Source: Calditrichia bacterium (lineage in GTDB: Bacteria > Calditrichota > Calditrichia > RBG-13-44-9). From it: a stretch of DNA of 19,914 nt. The notes under the pieces were generated by a model that saw only the letters and a program-made list of their open reading frames with translations, ran no database searches and was not told the DNA's origin. The DNA lies in contig JALXCH010000276.1 of the NCBI GenBank assembly GCA_026991005.1, positions 1 through 19,914 of the forward strand. Direction: 5' to 3'. Below are positions 1-7,873 of this stretch, one piece after another. Within the stretch, counting starts at the first letter, position 1. Each line of letters starts with the position of its first letter. Made by a program: the position numbers and the translations under genes.

Positions 1-130
1 CATCCGGGGAGTATTGCGGATCGCTGACGCTTTTAATATGATACAAATCCTCAATCGTAAACGGTTTCTTTTCTGCCAGCACTGGCAGAATGAAGACCAG
101 AATCAGAAAAAAGAGCACGCCTTTTTTCAT
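1..130 (-). CDS. Exported S9-family (prolyl oligopeptidase/DPP IV-like) peptidase, N-terminal fragment
   Basis: Only the first 43 codons lie in the window; the gene runs off the left edge. The ATG is at 130-128 on the minus strand, preceded at 7 bp by a strong AAGGAGG ribosome binding site. Residues 1-19 are a clear signal peptide: MKK, then a hydrophobic run, ending VLA before EKK. The mature part begins with a segment containing FTIEDLYHIKSVSDPQYSPD, which matches the opening of S9 serine peptidases, where the beta-propeller domain starts with 'lt.edl..l..vsdp.iSPDG'. The catalytic Ser-Asp-His domain would lie outside the window, so the peptidase call rests on this short opening and the signal peptide. 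It probably cleaves peptides in the periplasm or outside. An exported beta-propeller protein of another family is possible. Confidence 0.6.
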   Translation of the reverse strand, partial: MKKGVLFFLILVFILPVLAEKKPFTIEDLYHIKSVSDPQYSPD

Positions 131-449
131 GATGCCTCCTTGATTAGTTTGCTCAAAATCCGGAAAAAGCTAACAGTGGGTGGGCAAATATGCAAGAGAA
201 AAGAAAATCTACAAATGAATTCAACGGCTTCCGTAATTTTCCGTAAAATGCAGCTCTTGTTTCTTTTAATTCAGAGTAAAATTGCGTTGTTAATGAGATT
301 GGTTCGAATGTTTCACCATCGTTTGCCAGGGATGTAACATATATTCCCCGGATGAATCATCCTGAATTAATTTCAAAAATTTGCTGAAACCTCCCCTCTA
401 TCTAAAACCTTCGGTGCCACAAGAAACGGGACTCCATTATTTCCCACCG
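131..449. other. Intergenic region between plsX and the S9 peptidase
   Basis: No convincing gene is present. The plus-strand open frame at 14-337 overlaps the start of the minus-strand peptidase and has no recognisable content. The region should hold the peptidase promoter and the end of the plsX transcript, but I see no good promoter hexamers and no hairpin followed by a T-run. A 10-bp-spaced direct repeat of TTCCGTAA (229-236 and 239-246) and a small inverted repeat (350-362) are the only visible patterns. Confidence 0.4.
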
Positions 450-1496
450 CTAAAAAATCTCGAATAATGCCCGGTTGTATTTTTTAATATCCCGGCGAAT
501 GCTTTTAACCACATGGTGTTTCAGGGAACGTTCTGCGGTGAGCAACGCATTCTGAATGGCTTTGGCGTTGGAACGCCCGTGGGCTTTAACCACCAGCTTC
601 TGAAATCCCAGTACAGGTGCACCGCCGTACTCGGAATAATCCACCCGTTTTTTCACCTTCTTAAGCATGGGTGCCAGTAAGGTGAGTCCCAGTTTGGCAA
701 TCATGCTCTTCTTCCAGATGCGTTTTCCGGTTTCGATTCCCAGCTCGGCGGCTCCTTCCAGCGCTTTGAGCACAATGTTTCCGGTCATCCCTTCGGTAAC
801 AATCACATCGCTGATGCCCCGCAAAATGTCCTTCCCCTCCACATTCCCAATAAAATTAATGTCTTCCATCTGCTTCAGGAGGGAATAGGTTTCCACCAAT
901 CCCTGATGCCCTTTGGTTTCTTCTTCCCCAATGTTCAGGAGCCCTACCCGTGGATTTTCAATTTCCAGCACTTCCCGGGCATAATGGGTTCCCATAATCG
1001 CAAATTGGACTAATTGCACGGGGGTGCAATGCAGGGTGGCTCCCACATCCAGCATCACCGTGCGCCCGGGGTCACCCGGTCTGTTTTTCATGGCCGGGAA
1101 GATGGCCGTAAGCGCGCCCCTCTCCACCCCCTCAATCCGGGGTAAAAAGCGCGCTGCCGCCATGATGGTGGCCCCCGTGTTTCCGGCGCTCACCAGCGCA
1201 TCGCCTTCTTCTTCCGCCAGCAATTTCATTGCCACAACAATGGAAGCATCCGGTTTCTCGTCCAGAGCCTTTTTGGGAGAATCCTCCATGGTAATCACCT
1301 GAGACGCATGGACAATTTCAAAATTCAATCCGCTCAGGTCAAATTCCTGCAGTGTCTTGGCAATTTTATCCTGATCCCCCACTAAAATAACCTGCAGAGT
1401 TGGACTCAACTTGCTGGCTAGGACGGCCCCCTTTAAAATTTCGTACGGCGCATTATCGCCTCCCATGGCATCCAGGATCACACGGTTGCGCACCAT
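450..1496 (-). CDS. plsX: Phosphate acyltransferase PlsX
   Basis: PlsX converts acyl-ACP and inorganic phosphate into acyl-phosphate, the donor used by PlsY in the first acylation of glycerol 3-phosphate in membrane phospholipid synthesis. The 348-residue product has the usual family length. It opens with the family signature DAMGGDNAP (about residues 9-17), followed by VLVGD and a DSPKKAL segment; later come SAGNTGA, LDVGA, LLNIGEEE..KG and VEGKDI....DV.VTDG-like (here VTEGMTGNIVLK) blocks, all typical of PlsX. The ATG at 1496 has an AGGAGG ribosome binding site 7-8 bp upstream. In many bacteria plsX sits with rpmF and fab genes; here it stands alone, with its own promoter and no partner within the window. 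It is a peripheral cytoplasmic enzyme. Confidence 0.96.
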   Translation of the reverse strand: MVRNRVILDAMGGDNAPYEILKGAVLASKLSPTLQVILVGDQDKIAKTLQEFDLSGLNFEIVHASQVITMEDSPKKALDEKPDASIVVAMKLLAEEEGDALVSAGNTGATIMAAARFLPRIEGVERGALTAIFPAMKNRPGDPGRTVMLDVGATLHCTPVQLVQFAIMGTHYAREVLEIENPRVGLLNIGEEETKGHQGLVETYSLLKQMEDINFIGNVEGKDILRGISDVIVTEGMTGNIVLKALEGAAELGIETGKRIWKKSMIAKLGLTLLAPMLKKVKKRVDYSEYGGAPVLGFQKLVVKAHGRSNAKAIQNALLTAERSLKHHVVKSIRRDIKKYNRALFEIF

Positions 1497-1532
1497 CTCT
1501 TTCGCCTCCTTATTTTAATAATTTCCTTTCTT

Positions 1533-1556
1533 CTCTGAAAAGAACTCTTCTCAGAG
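1533..1556 (-). repeat. Inverted repeat in the plsX leader
   Basis: CTCTGA (1533-1538) and TCAGAG (1551-1556) form a 6-bp stem with a 12-base loop in the untranslated leader of plsX, about 37 bases before the start codon. It could be an operator half-site pair or a leader hairpin. Arms this short may also be chance. Confidence 0.25.
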
Positions 1557-1565
1557 CTCTTTTTC

Positions 1566-1594
1566 ATTACATATTTATGTGTAACATCTGTGAA
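1566..1594 (-). promoter_or_regulatory. Sigma70-type promoter for plsX
   Basis: On the minus strand TTCACA (1594-1589; 5 of 6 to consensus) is followed after exactly 17 bases by TGTAAT (1571-1566; 5 of 6). Transcription would begin near 1559, giving a leader of about 63 bases before the plsX ATG. Both hexamers and the spacing are good, but the call is by pattern only. Confidence 0.5.
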
Positions 1595-2221
1595 TATACA
1601 TGGTGAAGGTGAAAAATACAAGTGGCGAACAGAGGGGATGGGTTTTGGGTGTGAAAATCCTTTGAAAAAATGAACTGTAAGTGATTCAATAAAAAGAATG
1701 GTTTTTTAAGGACTGAATTCGAGATTATTAGCTATCTATTCCGAAGCGGTTTTATCTCAGGGCAATGGTCTCCTCTTTAAGAGATTTTGTCGAACAAAAC
1801 CTTCTCTACAAATTGAAGAACTAACTTTACCGCACTGTTTAACCAGAAATTAAAAGCAATTCTCTCGATGAAACAGCTTAAAAAAACCAGAGCTAAATCT
1901 GGAATTAATAATCTGTTTTAAAACGAAACTTCATGGTTCAAAACGATATTTTTTATTAAATTGTTGTGAAAAAAAATAAATATAAGATATTGTTCTTATA
2001 TTTTAATTAATTTCCTGTAGAAATTTCTTCTTCGAAAATTGACTTTACATGGATTAAATTGAAGAGGTTTTTATTGTAGCATTTTTAGTCAGAGAATGGG
2101 TTTTTTGATATATTTGCGTTAAAAAATAAAAATTTATTTCATTAAAATTATTGTGATTTAATATATTTACATAATTTTTGGCAAATTTAATTGTTTTTTT
2201 AAATAGTTTCCGATAAAATGC
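1595..2221. other. AT-rich intergenic region, no gene seen
   Basis: This stretch of more than 600 bases is dense in A and T tracts and has stop codons in all frames; I see no protein remnant. A small inverted repeat CCAGA/TCTGG (1887-1891 and 1898-1902) is followed on the minus strand by six T residues and so looks like a weak minus-strand terminator, but no minus-strand gene lies upstream of it. The base composition changes abruptly compared with plsX, marking the left border of the AT-rich insert. Confidence 0.4.
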
Positions 2222-2250
2222 TTGAAAATATTATTACAATTTAATATAAT
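2222..2250 (+). promoter_or_regulatory. Sigma70-type promoter for the AT-rich gene group
   Basis: TTGAAA (2222-2227) and a perfect TATAAT (2245-2250) are separated by exactly 17 bases. Transcription would begin near 2257, about 110 bases before the likely ATG of the membrane protein gene. AT-rich DNA makes chance matches more likely, but both hexamers and the spacing are good. Confidence 0.5.
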
Positions 2251-2368
2251 GATTCTAAAAGGGTCGATGAGTACCGGTTGGTAAAATAAAGTTCACTTCC
2301 TGAGAGGGTTTTTTCTTTTGGGTATCTTTCAAATCATAAAGAAACTGGAAAACAACGGGGATCAAGCC

Positions 2369-2953
2369 ATGCAATCTGATCAGATAAACGCTAGAACCAT
2401 GGGAGATAATTTTGGCAGTGTTACAATATTTATTGTGATGTTTTTATTGGGATTGTTTCTGGTTTTTAATAGCATCTTTATTCCGGAAGGCAAAGAAGGT
2501 TTTGCATTGACTATGGTGGTAAGTGGCATAGTTATTTTAATATTAGCAGATATCTATTTTTTAGTAATTTTATTTCGTATATGGAGATTTGCCATCACAG
2601 AATCTCGGCGTCTCGGCTTGTTACCATCTATTAAAACTCCAGGTAGGGCCGTCGGTTTTCTTTTCATCCCTATTTTTAGTTGGTATTGGGGCTTTAAAGC
2701 ATTCGGTGAACTGGCAAAAAATTTAAACTCAATTGCAAAAGCAAAGGATAAAAATATTACAATGTCGGAGGGCATCGGAATGTCTTTAGCGATATTGAAT
2801 ATTTTGAGTATTTTTCCTTATATTGGTTTTATCGCATTAATTATAACGTGCATTCTTATTCCTATATTTCTGAATCAAGCAATTAATATGTGTAAAAAAT
2901 TAAGTTTATCAATAAATAGTGCAGATTCTATTGATTACCAGCCGATTGAGTAA
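2369..2953 (+). CDS. Small polytopic membrane protein, function unknown
   Basis: The product (194 residues from the ATG at 2369) has about four or five hydrophobic helices: roughly residues 17-37, 45-70, 93-110 and a long pair at about 134-176. Between the second and third lies TPGRAVGFLFIPIFSWYWGF, which resembles a block seen in uncharacterised bacterial membrane proteins ('P..AVGFLFIPFFN.YW.F....gLa..lN'); I recognise the block but no function. An upstream in-frame TTG at 2318 would add 17 residues; a GGGG-rich element before 2369 and the polar character of the extra residues make the ATG more likely. The gene is AT-rich, as are the two that follow. Whether it works with them is unknown: 130 bases separate it from the phosphoribosyltransferase gene, on the same strand. 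Confidence 0.6.
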   Translation: MQSDQINARTMGDNFGSVTIFIVMFLLGLFLVFNSIFIPEGKEGFALTMVVSGIVILILADIYFLVILFRIWRFAITESRRLGLLPSIKTPGRAVGFLFIPIFSWYWGFKAFGELAKNLNSIAKAKDKNITMSEGIGMSLAILNILSIFPYIGFIALIITCILIPIFLNQAINMCKKLSLSINSADSIDYQPIE

Positions 2954-3082
2954 GGCAATTAGCGTATTGTTAAATTTAAATGCAAAGGCTATGCAATTTT
3001 TCAAGTTTTAACGCTTTTAAAAAGTTCTTCAGTTACTTAAACTCCATTGAACGCAACTATATTTTTATTAATGAACAGGGTA

Positions 3083-3659
3083 ATGCAGGGTATCATTTTG
3101 AAAGGAAATTGGAAAGCTGGCTGGGCAATTGAATTCCACACAATTAGTAGTATTCCTCTTGGTAATGGTATATTCTATACGACCTATACAAAAACTGGGG
3201 AAGCATTAAATAAATTAAAATATCATGATGATTTTTCCCAGATTCCGATACTTGCTCAAATAGCAGTAAATTTTTTGAGAACAAGACTCGTGACACTTTA
3301 TCTGGATGTTATACTCCCTGTACTTCCTTCCAGGCTCGATAGAACTATACAACCAGTATGGGAAATAGCAAAAGAAATAAGTAAGATTCTAAATATTTGT
3401 ATTGATTTTGATTATTTGTATAAAAAGAAAAGATACGGAACAAATAAAAGGTGTAGAGGAACCAACAGCAAGAGAAAAAATTCTTCAAAATGCTTTTGGG
3501 ATTAAGGATTTGCGATATAGGAATAAAAAGGTTCTTCTATTCGATGATTTATACAGATCAGGAGCCACCTTACGAGTAATAACAGAAGTATTATATGAAA
3601 AAGGTAGAGTTCAAAACGTATATGTGTTAACTTTAACGAAAACGAGAACAAGAAAATGA
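3083..3659 (+). pseudogene. ComF-type phosphoribosyltransferase gene with a frameshift
   Basis: Two frames together make one ComF-family (type I PRT) protein of about 191 residues. The first frame (from ATG 3083, or an upstream ATG/TTG at 3071/3047) opens MQGIILKGNWKAGWAIEFHT, then TKTGEALNKLKYHDD, and reaches DVILPVLPSRLD...QPVWEIAKEIS. The second frame, shifted by +1, continues with KDTEQIKG, REKILQNAF and the PRPP-binding motif VLLFDDLYRSGAT, ending VYVLTLTKTR. The break lies in the A-rich tract around 3420-3435, so a one-base insertion there, either real or a sequencing error, splits the gene. The second frame stops with ATGA overlap onto the SLOG gene start, which argues that the intact gene is translationally coupled to it. 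There is no N-terminal zinc finger as in ComFC. PRTs of this family bind PRPP; the substrate of this one is not known. Confidence 0.7.
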
Positions 3660-4420
3660 GCAAGAAAGTTTTTATTTCTGGTTCAATTTCAATAAAAAAG
3701 CTCCCAGAAGCAGTTTTGCAATCCATAGACAAAATTATATCCAATAAATTTGAGATATTGGTTGGTGATGCTTGTGGAGTTGATAAACTGGTTCAGGAAT
3801 ATTGTTTAAAAAAGCAATATTTTAAGGTAACAATTTATTCTATTTATGATAAGCCAAGAAATAGAGCAAGCGAAAAATTTGGATTTAAAAAAATTTTAGT
3901 TGAGGGAACTATAAAAAAGGAATCCGAAAAACAGAAGGTAAAAGATAGGGCTATGACCCAGGATTGTACTTACTGTTTAGTAATTTGGGATGGTAAAAGT
4001 AAAGGAAGTTATAGCAATATCCTGAGAGCGATAGAATTTAATAAAAAATCAAAAGTTTATCTTACGCAAAAAGATAAATTTTTAGAGTCCCAAAAAATTA
4101 CCAAAAAGGAAATTGAGAATATATTTAGAGAAACCAACGGCTATACAGCTTCGGAAGTGGTTAAATATTTGAATAAAAATGTATGTTATTATCTCAAGAC
4201 AAGTCACGATTTGTATCAATATTTGATTAACAAATCTTTAGTAAAAATAGAAAACAATATTTATGTTTCATCTGACCCTCATTCCACAATGTTTATTACT
4301 CAAAAATATAAAGGTAAACCTAAGGGAATAAGATTTACCAGAAAATTTATCGATTGGATTGAAAATGAACTGGAGAGTATAATCCAGAATGAACCAAATA
4401 TTTTTGAAAATATTGCGTAA
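3656..4420 (+). CDS. SLOG-domain (YspA/DUF2493-like) protein with probable winged-helix tail
   Basis: The 254-residue product begins with a Rossmann-like SLOG domain (about residues 1-140): VFISGS at the first strand, LVGDACGVDK at the glycine-rich nucleotide-binding turn, then KDRAMTQDCTYCLVIWDGKS, the block typical of the YspA/DUF2493 branch, and a final strand VYL. SLOG domains bind or process nucleotides and nucleotide-derived ligands; DprA, LOG and the TIR-linked sensors belong to this superfamily. Residues from about 150 to 215 (EIENIF...TASEVVKYL...DLYQYLINKSLVK) look like a winged helix, giving a DprA-like domain order, although the SLOG part is not of DprA type. The ATG overlaps the stop of the phosphoribosyltransferase (ATGA), so the two are probably co-translated. 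The gene is AT-rich and lysine-rich. The ligand is unknown. Confidence 0.65.
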   Translation: MSKKVFISGSISIKKLPEAVLQSIDKIISNKFEILVGDACGVDKLVQEYCLKKQYFKVTIYSIYDKPRNRASEKFGFKKILVEGTIKKESEKQKVKDRAMTQDCTYCLVIWDGKSKGSYSNILRAIEFNKKSKVYLTQKDKFLESQKITKKEIENIFRETNGYTASEVVKYLNKNVCYYLKTSHDLYQYLINKSLVKIENNIYVSSDPHSTMFITQKYKGKPKGIRFTRKFIDWIENELESIIQNEPNIFENIA

Positions 4421-4563
4421 CAGATTATCCCGGGTTACAGCTGTTACGTTGTAATCTAAAGAATCAGTTGTACTTAATTAAATTACCTCTTTGTGTAATT
4501 CGATGTTAAAGCTAACAAATACTTTCAATAAAATCTGCAAAGATACTTTCTAAAAACCAAAAA

Positions 4564-4584
4564 GCCCGACCGCAATGGCCGGGC
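4564..4584 (-). terminator. Intrinsic terminator of nrdJ, probably bidirectional
   Basis: An 8-bp GC-rich stem (4564-4571 with 4577-4584, loop of 5) lies 35 bases beyond the nrdJ stop. On the minus strand it has one G-U pair and is followed by TTTTTGGTTTTT. On the plus strand the G-U becomes an A-C mismatch and the tail is TTTT, so it could also end the SLOG-gene transcript. Confidence 0.85.
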
Positions 4585-4619
4585 TTTTCTGTATTCTCAA
4601 TGAATGATGAACGCTTCGA

Positions 4620-7547
4620 TTACGAACATCCCGTGGTAGAACCGCATTCCATGCACTTGTAGCAGTTTCCGTTGCGAACCATAATCCCACCGCATTCGGG
4701 ACAACTGGGAGCATCTTCCTGATTCTGAAAAGCAATCATCTCGGATTTTTCACCGGGAGCAGCGTTGGCCGTGGGCGCCGGTGGCTCAGGAGCAGTTGAT
4801 TGGCTCGAATGGGAAGAACCGCCTAAATTCAATTTAATTCCACCCGGCGCTTTTAATCCATCCGTCGCGTTCGGGGAAGAAGATACTTCCGGTGTGGTGA
4901 AGCCACCATCCGGCGAGTTGGAGAAGTTGTTATCCTGCACAAACTCTTCGCTCATATAACGCAATTGGTCTTCCCGACTGAGGAACTTCTGTGCCAGCCA
5001 GCGGAAAATGTAATCCATAATGGATTTGGCGTACGGAATATTGGGATTTTTGGTGTAGCCCGACGGTTCGAAACGGGTGTGGGTGAATTTGTTACAGAGC
5101 ACCTTCAAAGGTACGCCGTATTGCAGCGCCATGGAAATAGCCGTGGCAAACGAATCCATCAAACCGGAAACCACCGATCCTTCCTTGGCCATCACAATGA
5201 AAATTTCTCCCGGGGAGCCATCTTCGTACATTCCCACGGTAATGTACCCTTCGTGACCACCGACGGTAAATTTGTGGGTAATCGCTTTCCGTTCGTCCGG
5301 TAACCGTCGACGATAAGGCCGCCCGTATTCCTGCACCGTTTTCTCAATCTTTTTGGTGGTTAGCGGCTGGGTACGTTTACTATTGTCCCGATAAATGGCA
5401 ATGGCTTTTACGCCCAGCTTCCAGGCTTCCAGGTAAATGTTCTGAATTTCCTCCACAGTGATATTTTCCGGAACATTCACGGTTTTGGAAATTGCACCGG
5501 AAATAAAGGGCTGAATGGCAGCGAGCATTTTCACATGTCCCATGTAATGGATGGAACGCTCCCCATTCAGCGGTTTGAAGGCGCAATCGAACACCGGCAG
5601 ATGTTCTTCTTTCAGCCCGGGAGCTCCTTCGATGGTGTCGTGCTCATCGATGTAATGGATGATGTTTTTAATCTCGTTTTCGCTGTACTGCAGGTGGCGA
5701 AGGGCTTTTTCCACCGTCTGATTCACCATTTTAATCATCCCGCCACCTACCAGCTTTTTGTACTTCACCAGGGCAATATCCGGCTCCACTCCGGTAGTGT
5801 CGCAATCCATCATAAAGGCAATGGTACCGGTGGGTGCCAGCACACTCACCTGGGCATTGCGGAAACCGTACTTTTCCCCATTTTCGTAGGCTTTATCCCA
5901 GACCTCCTGGGCCGCCTGCACCATGTATTCGGGTACCATGCGGGAATCGAGCTTGTAGGCGTAATCCCGATGCTTTTGGATGACCCGCAGCATGGGCTCC
6001 CGATTTTTCTCGAATTCCTGGAACGGCCCCATAGCCCGCGCCAGCTCGGTAGAGGTGAGGTAAGCCTGTCCGCTCATGATTGCCGAGACAGCCGCCGCAT
6101 AAGCGCGCCCTTCGTCGCTGTCGTAAGGTAAACCACGGGACATGAGCAGCGCCCCCAGGTTGGCATAACCCAATCCCAAAGTACGGAAGAGGTGGGAATT
6201 CTGAGCAATCTTTTCCCGCGGATACCCGGAATTATCCACAATAATTTCCATAGCCGTAATCATGATGCGCACCGCTTTGCGGAATTTTTCCACATCGAAC
6301 TCATCGTTCTCATCCAGGAACTTCATCAGATTCAGTGAGGCCAGATTGCAGGCGGTGTCGTCCAGGAACATGTATTCGGAACAGGGGTTGGAAGCATTAA
6401 TGCGCCCGGAATTGGGGCAGGTATGCCATTTGTTGATGGTGGTGTCGTACTGCAATCCCGGGTCGCCACAAATATGGGTGGCTTCGGCAATTTCCCGCAG
6501 AATTTCCCGTGCCCGGTAGCGATCCGCCGGTTTACCCGTGGTTACCTCCCGAGTAACCCATTCCAGATCGTTTTCCACCGCTTCCATGAATTCATCGGTG
6601 ACGCGGACGCTATGGTTGGCATTCTGAAAAAAGACCGAGCTGTAGGCTTCCCCGTTAATGGAACCATCGTACCCGGCGTCAATCAGTGCCCAGGCCTTTT
6701 TCTCCTCCTCGGCTTTGCTGCGGATGAACTCCATAATATCCGGATGATCCACGTTCAGAATCACCATCTTCGCCGCGCGCCGGGTTTTACCGCCGGATTT
6801 AATGACACCGGCAAAAGCATCGAATCCTTTCATGAAGGAAACCGGTCCGGAGGCTTTACCTCCACCGGAGAGCGGCTCGCGCGAGGAGCGTATCTTGGAG
6901 AGATTGGAGCCACTTCCCGAACCGTATTTAAAGAGCATTCCCTCAATTTTAGCCAGATCCAGAATGCTCTCCATACTATCTTCCACCGAATTAATAAAGC
7001 AAGCTGAACACTGAGGCTTTTCTTCAATCCCCACATTGAACCAGACGGGACTATTAAAAGCAGCGTACTGGTTAACCAGCAATGCCGTGAGCTCCTGATA
7101 ATACGTTTCGGCATCCTCGGAACTGGCAAAATATCCGTCTTTGATCCCCCAATCGGTAATGGTGCGGGACACTCGATTAATCAGTTGCTTAATACTGGTT
7201 TCGCGCTCCGGAGTGCCCATCTGTCCATGAAAATATTTACTCACCACCACGTTGGTAGCCAGCTGAGACCAGAAAGCCGGAACCTCCACATTACTCTGCC
7301 GAAAAATTGCTTCCCCCTTCTCATTGGCAATTAACGCCTCCCGAATCTCCCATTCTATTTCATCAAACGGGTGAACACCAGGGTGAGAAAAGTAGTGCTC
7401 GAATCGCAGCTTCTTCCCTGATGGGGATTCCATTTTTTCCAGTGATTCCGTTCGGATGTCCTGAGCGGAATCTTCCCCTTCCGGATAATCCAGCGGTAGC
7501 ATCATATCCGCGGGTACATTTTTTTCGTGTGATTTTTTGGCTGGCAT
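4620..7547 (-). CDS. nrdJ: Adenosylcobalamin-dependent (class II) ribonucleoside-diphosphate reductase
   Basis: The enzyme reduces ribonucleotides to deoxyribonucleotides for DNA synthesis using a cobalamin-generated thiyl radical, with or without oxygen. The 975-residue protein has the long NrdJ form. Visible landmarks are CSACFINS with C180/C183 (the redox cysteine region), KYGSGSGSNLSKIR, the catalytic NPCSE (N387, C389, E391), CNLASLNL, and PTGTIAFMMDCDTTGVEPD. A proline/serine-rich linker precedes a C-terminal cysteine cluster CPEC...CYKCMECGSTTGCS, which passes electrons from thioredoxin or binds zinc. I chose ATG 7547, which has a GGAGGAGG site; an upstream TTG at 7589 would put that ribosome binding site inside the gene. 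It is monocistronic, with a promoter at 7645-7673 and its own terminator. I found neither an obvious cobalamin riboswitch nor NrdR boxes in the leader. Confidence 0.97.
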   Translation of the reverse strand: MPAKKSHEKNVPADMMLPLDYPEGEDSAQDIRTESLEKMESPSGKKLRFEHYFSHPGVHPFDEIEWEIREALIANEKGEAIFRQSNVEVPAFWSQLATNVVVSKYFHGQMGTPERETSIKQLINRVSRTITDWGIKDGYFASSEDAETYYQELTALLVNQYAAFNSPVWFNVGIEEKPQCSACFINSVEDSMESILDLAKIEGMLFKYGSGSGSNLSKIRSSREPLSGGGKASGPVSFMKGFDAFAGVIKSGGKTRRAAKMVILNVDHPDIMEFIRSKAEEEKKAWALIDAGYDGSINGEAYSSVFFQNANHSVRVTDEFMEAVENDLEWVTREVTTGKPADRYRAREILREIAEATHICGDPGLQYDTTINKWHTCPNSGRINASNPCSEYMFLDDTACNLASLNLMKFLDENDEFDVEKFRKAVRIMITAMEIIVDNSGYPREKIAQNSHLFRTLGLGYANLGALLMSRGLPYDSDEGRAYAAAVSAIMSGQAYLTSTELARAMGPFQEFEKNREPMLRVIQKHRDYAYKLDSRMVPEYMVQAAQEVWDKAYENGEKYGFRNAQVSVLAPTGTIAFMMDCDTTGVEPDIALVKYKKLVGGGMIKMVNQTVEKALRHLQYSENEIKNIIHYIDEHDTIEGAPGLKEEHLPVFDCAFKPLNGERSIHYMGHVKMLAAIQPFISGAISKTVNVPENITVEEIQNIYLEAWKLGVKAIAIYRDNSKRTQPLTTKKIEKTVQEYGRPYRRRLPDERKAITHKFTVGGHEGYITVGMYEDGSPGEIFIVMAKEGSVVSGLMDSFATAISMALQYGVPLKVLCNKFTHTRFEPSGYTKNPNIPYAKSIMDYIFRWLAQKFLSREDQLRYMSEEFVQDNNFSNSPDGGFTTPEVSSSPNATDGLKAPGGIKLNLGGSSHSSQSTAPEPPAPTANAAPGEKSEMIAFQNQEDAPSCPECGGIMVRNGNCYKCMECGSTTGCS

Positions 7548-7644
7548 AGACCATCCTCCTCCATGAAAAATTGAACAAAAGTAGAGCACGTAATTACATA
7601 AAAATCAATAGATTAAGAAATCAAGTTACCTGAATTTCAGCTGA

Positions 7645-7673
7645 AAGATAATCTTTTTATATTATAATGTCAA
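7645..7673 (-). promoter_or_regulatory. Sigma70-type promoter for nrdJ
   Basis: On the minus strand a perfect TTGACA (7673-7668) is followed after 17 bases by TATCTT (7650-7645; 4 of 6). The start would be near 7638, leaving a leader of about 90 bases. The remaining intergenic DNA between here and 7873 contains only the inverted repeat at 7813-7863. Confidence 0.45.
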
Positions 7674-7812
7674 TGAAAATTTTGGGGATAATTTCTGTCC
7701 TATTTTTCGGCAATTTGAGAAGAAAATCATTTGGCGAAATATGGTAATTTACTTTTGAGCTATCTTAGAAACTGTTGGGAATCTCGCCATAGTTCATTTT
7801 TACTCCGCAGCC

Positions 7813-7863
7813 CGGGAAAAACTCCCTCCATCCGACCTTATGTCGTCAACGCCGTTTTTCCCG
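7813..7863. repeat. Perfect 10-bp inverted repeat with nested hairpin
   Basis: CGGGAAAAAC (7813-7822) and GTTTTTCCCG (7854-7863) are perfect complements enclosing 31 bases, which themselves contain CGAC-CTTAT-GTCG. The element starts 10 bases beyond the stop of the DUF2520 gene, so it may fold at that transcript's 3' end; no T-run follows, so a classical intrinsic terminator is doubtful. Confidence 0.4.
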
Positions 7864-7873
7864 AAAAAGTAAC

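Noticed and set aside
14..337. Plus-strand open frame of 107 codons at the left edge
   Set aside because: It overlaps the well-supported signal-peptide start of the minus-strand S9 peptidase and has no ribosome binding site or recognisable content.
350..362. GGATG-AAT-CATCC inverted repeat after plsX
   Set aside because: A 5-bp stem with a 3-base loop and no T-run; too weak to call a terminator.
1881..1902. Small hairpin CCAGA/TCTGG with a T-run on the minus strand
   Set aside because: Terminator-like, but the stem is only 5 bp and no minus-strand gene lies upstream; likely chance in AT-rich DNA.
3419..3433. Programmed -1 frameshifting at AAAAAG in the PRT gene
   Set aside because: The required shift is +1 (or -2), and the tract is not in the phase of a -1 slippery heptamer.
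4423..4456. GATTA/TAATC inverted repeat around an ACAGCTGT palindrome downstream of the SLOG gene
   Set aside because: Short arms with a long mismatched centre and no T-run; not convincing as terminator or operator.
5535..6131. Long antisense open frames within nrdJ (and similar ones in ligA and nnr)
   Set aside because: They are mirror frames of strongly coding GC-rich genes, with no ribosome binding sites or recognisable domains.
7548..7873. Cobalamin riboswitch or NrdR boxes upstream of nrdJ
   Set aside because: I found no B12-box-like sequence and no pair of NrdR-type palindromes in the leader; only a promoter and an inverted repeat are visible.
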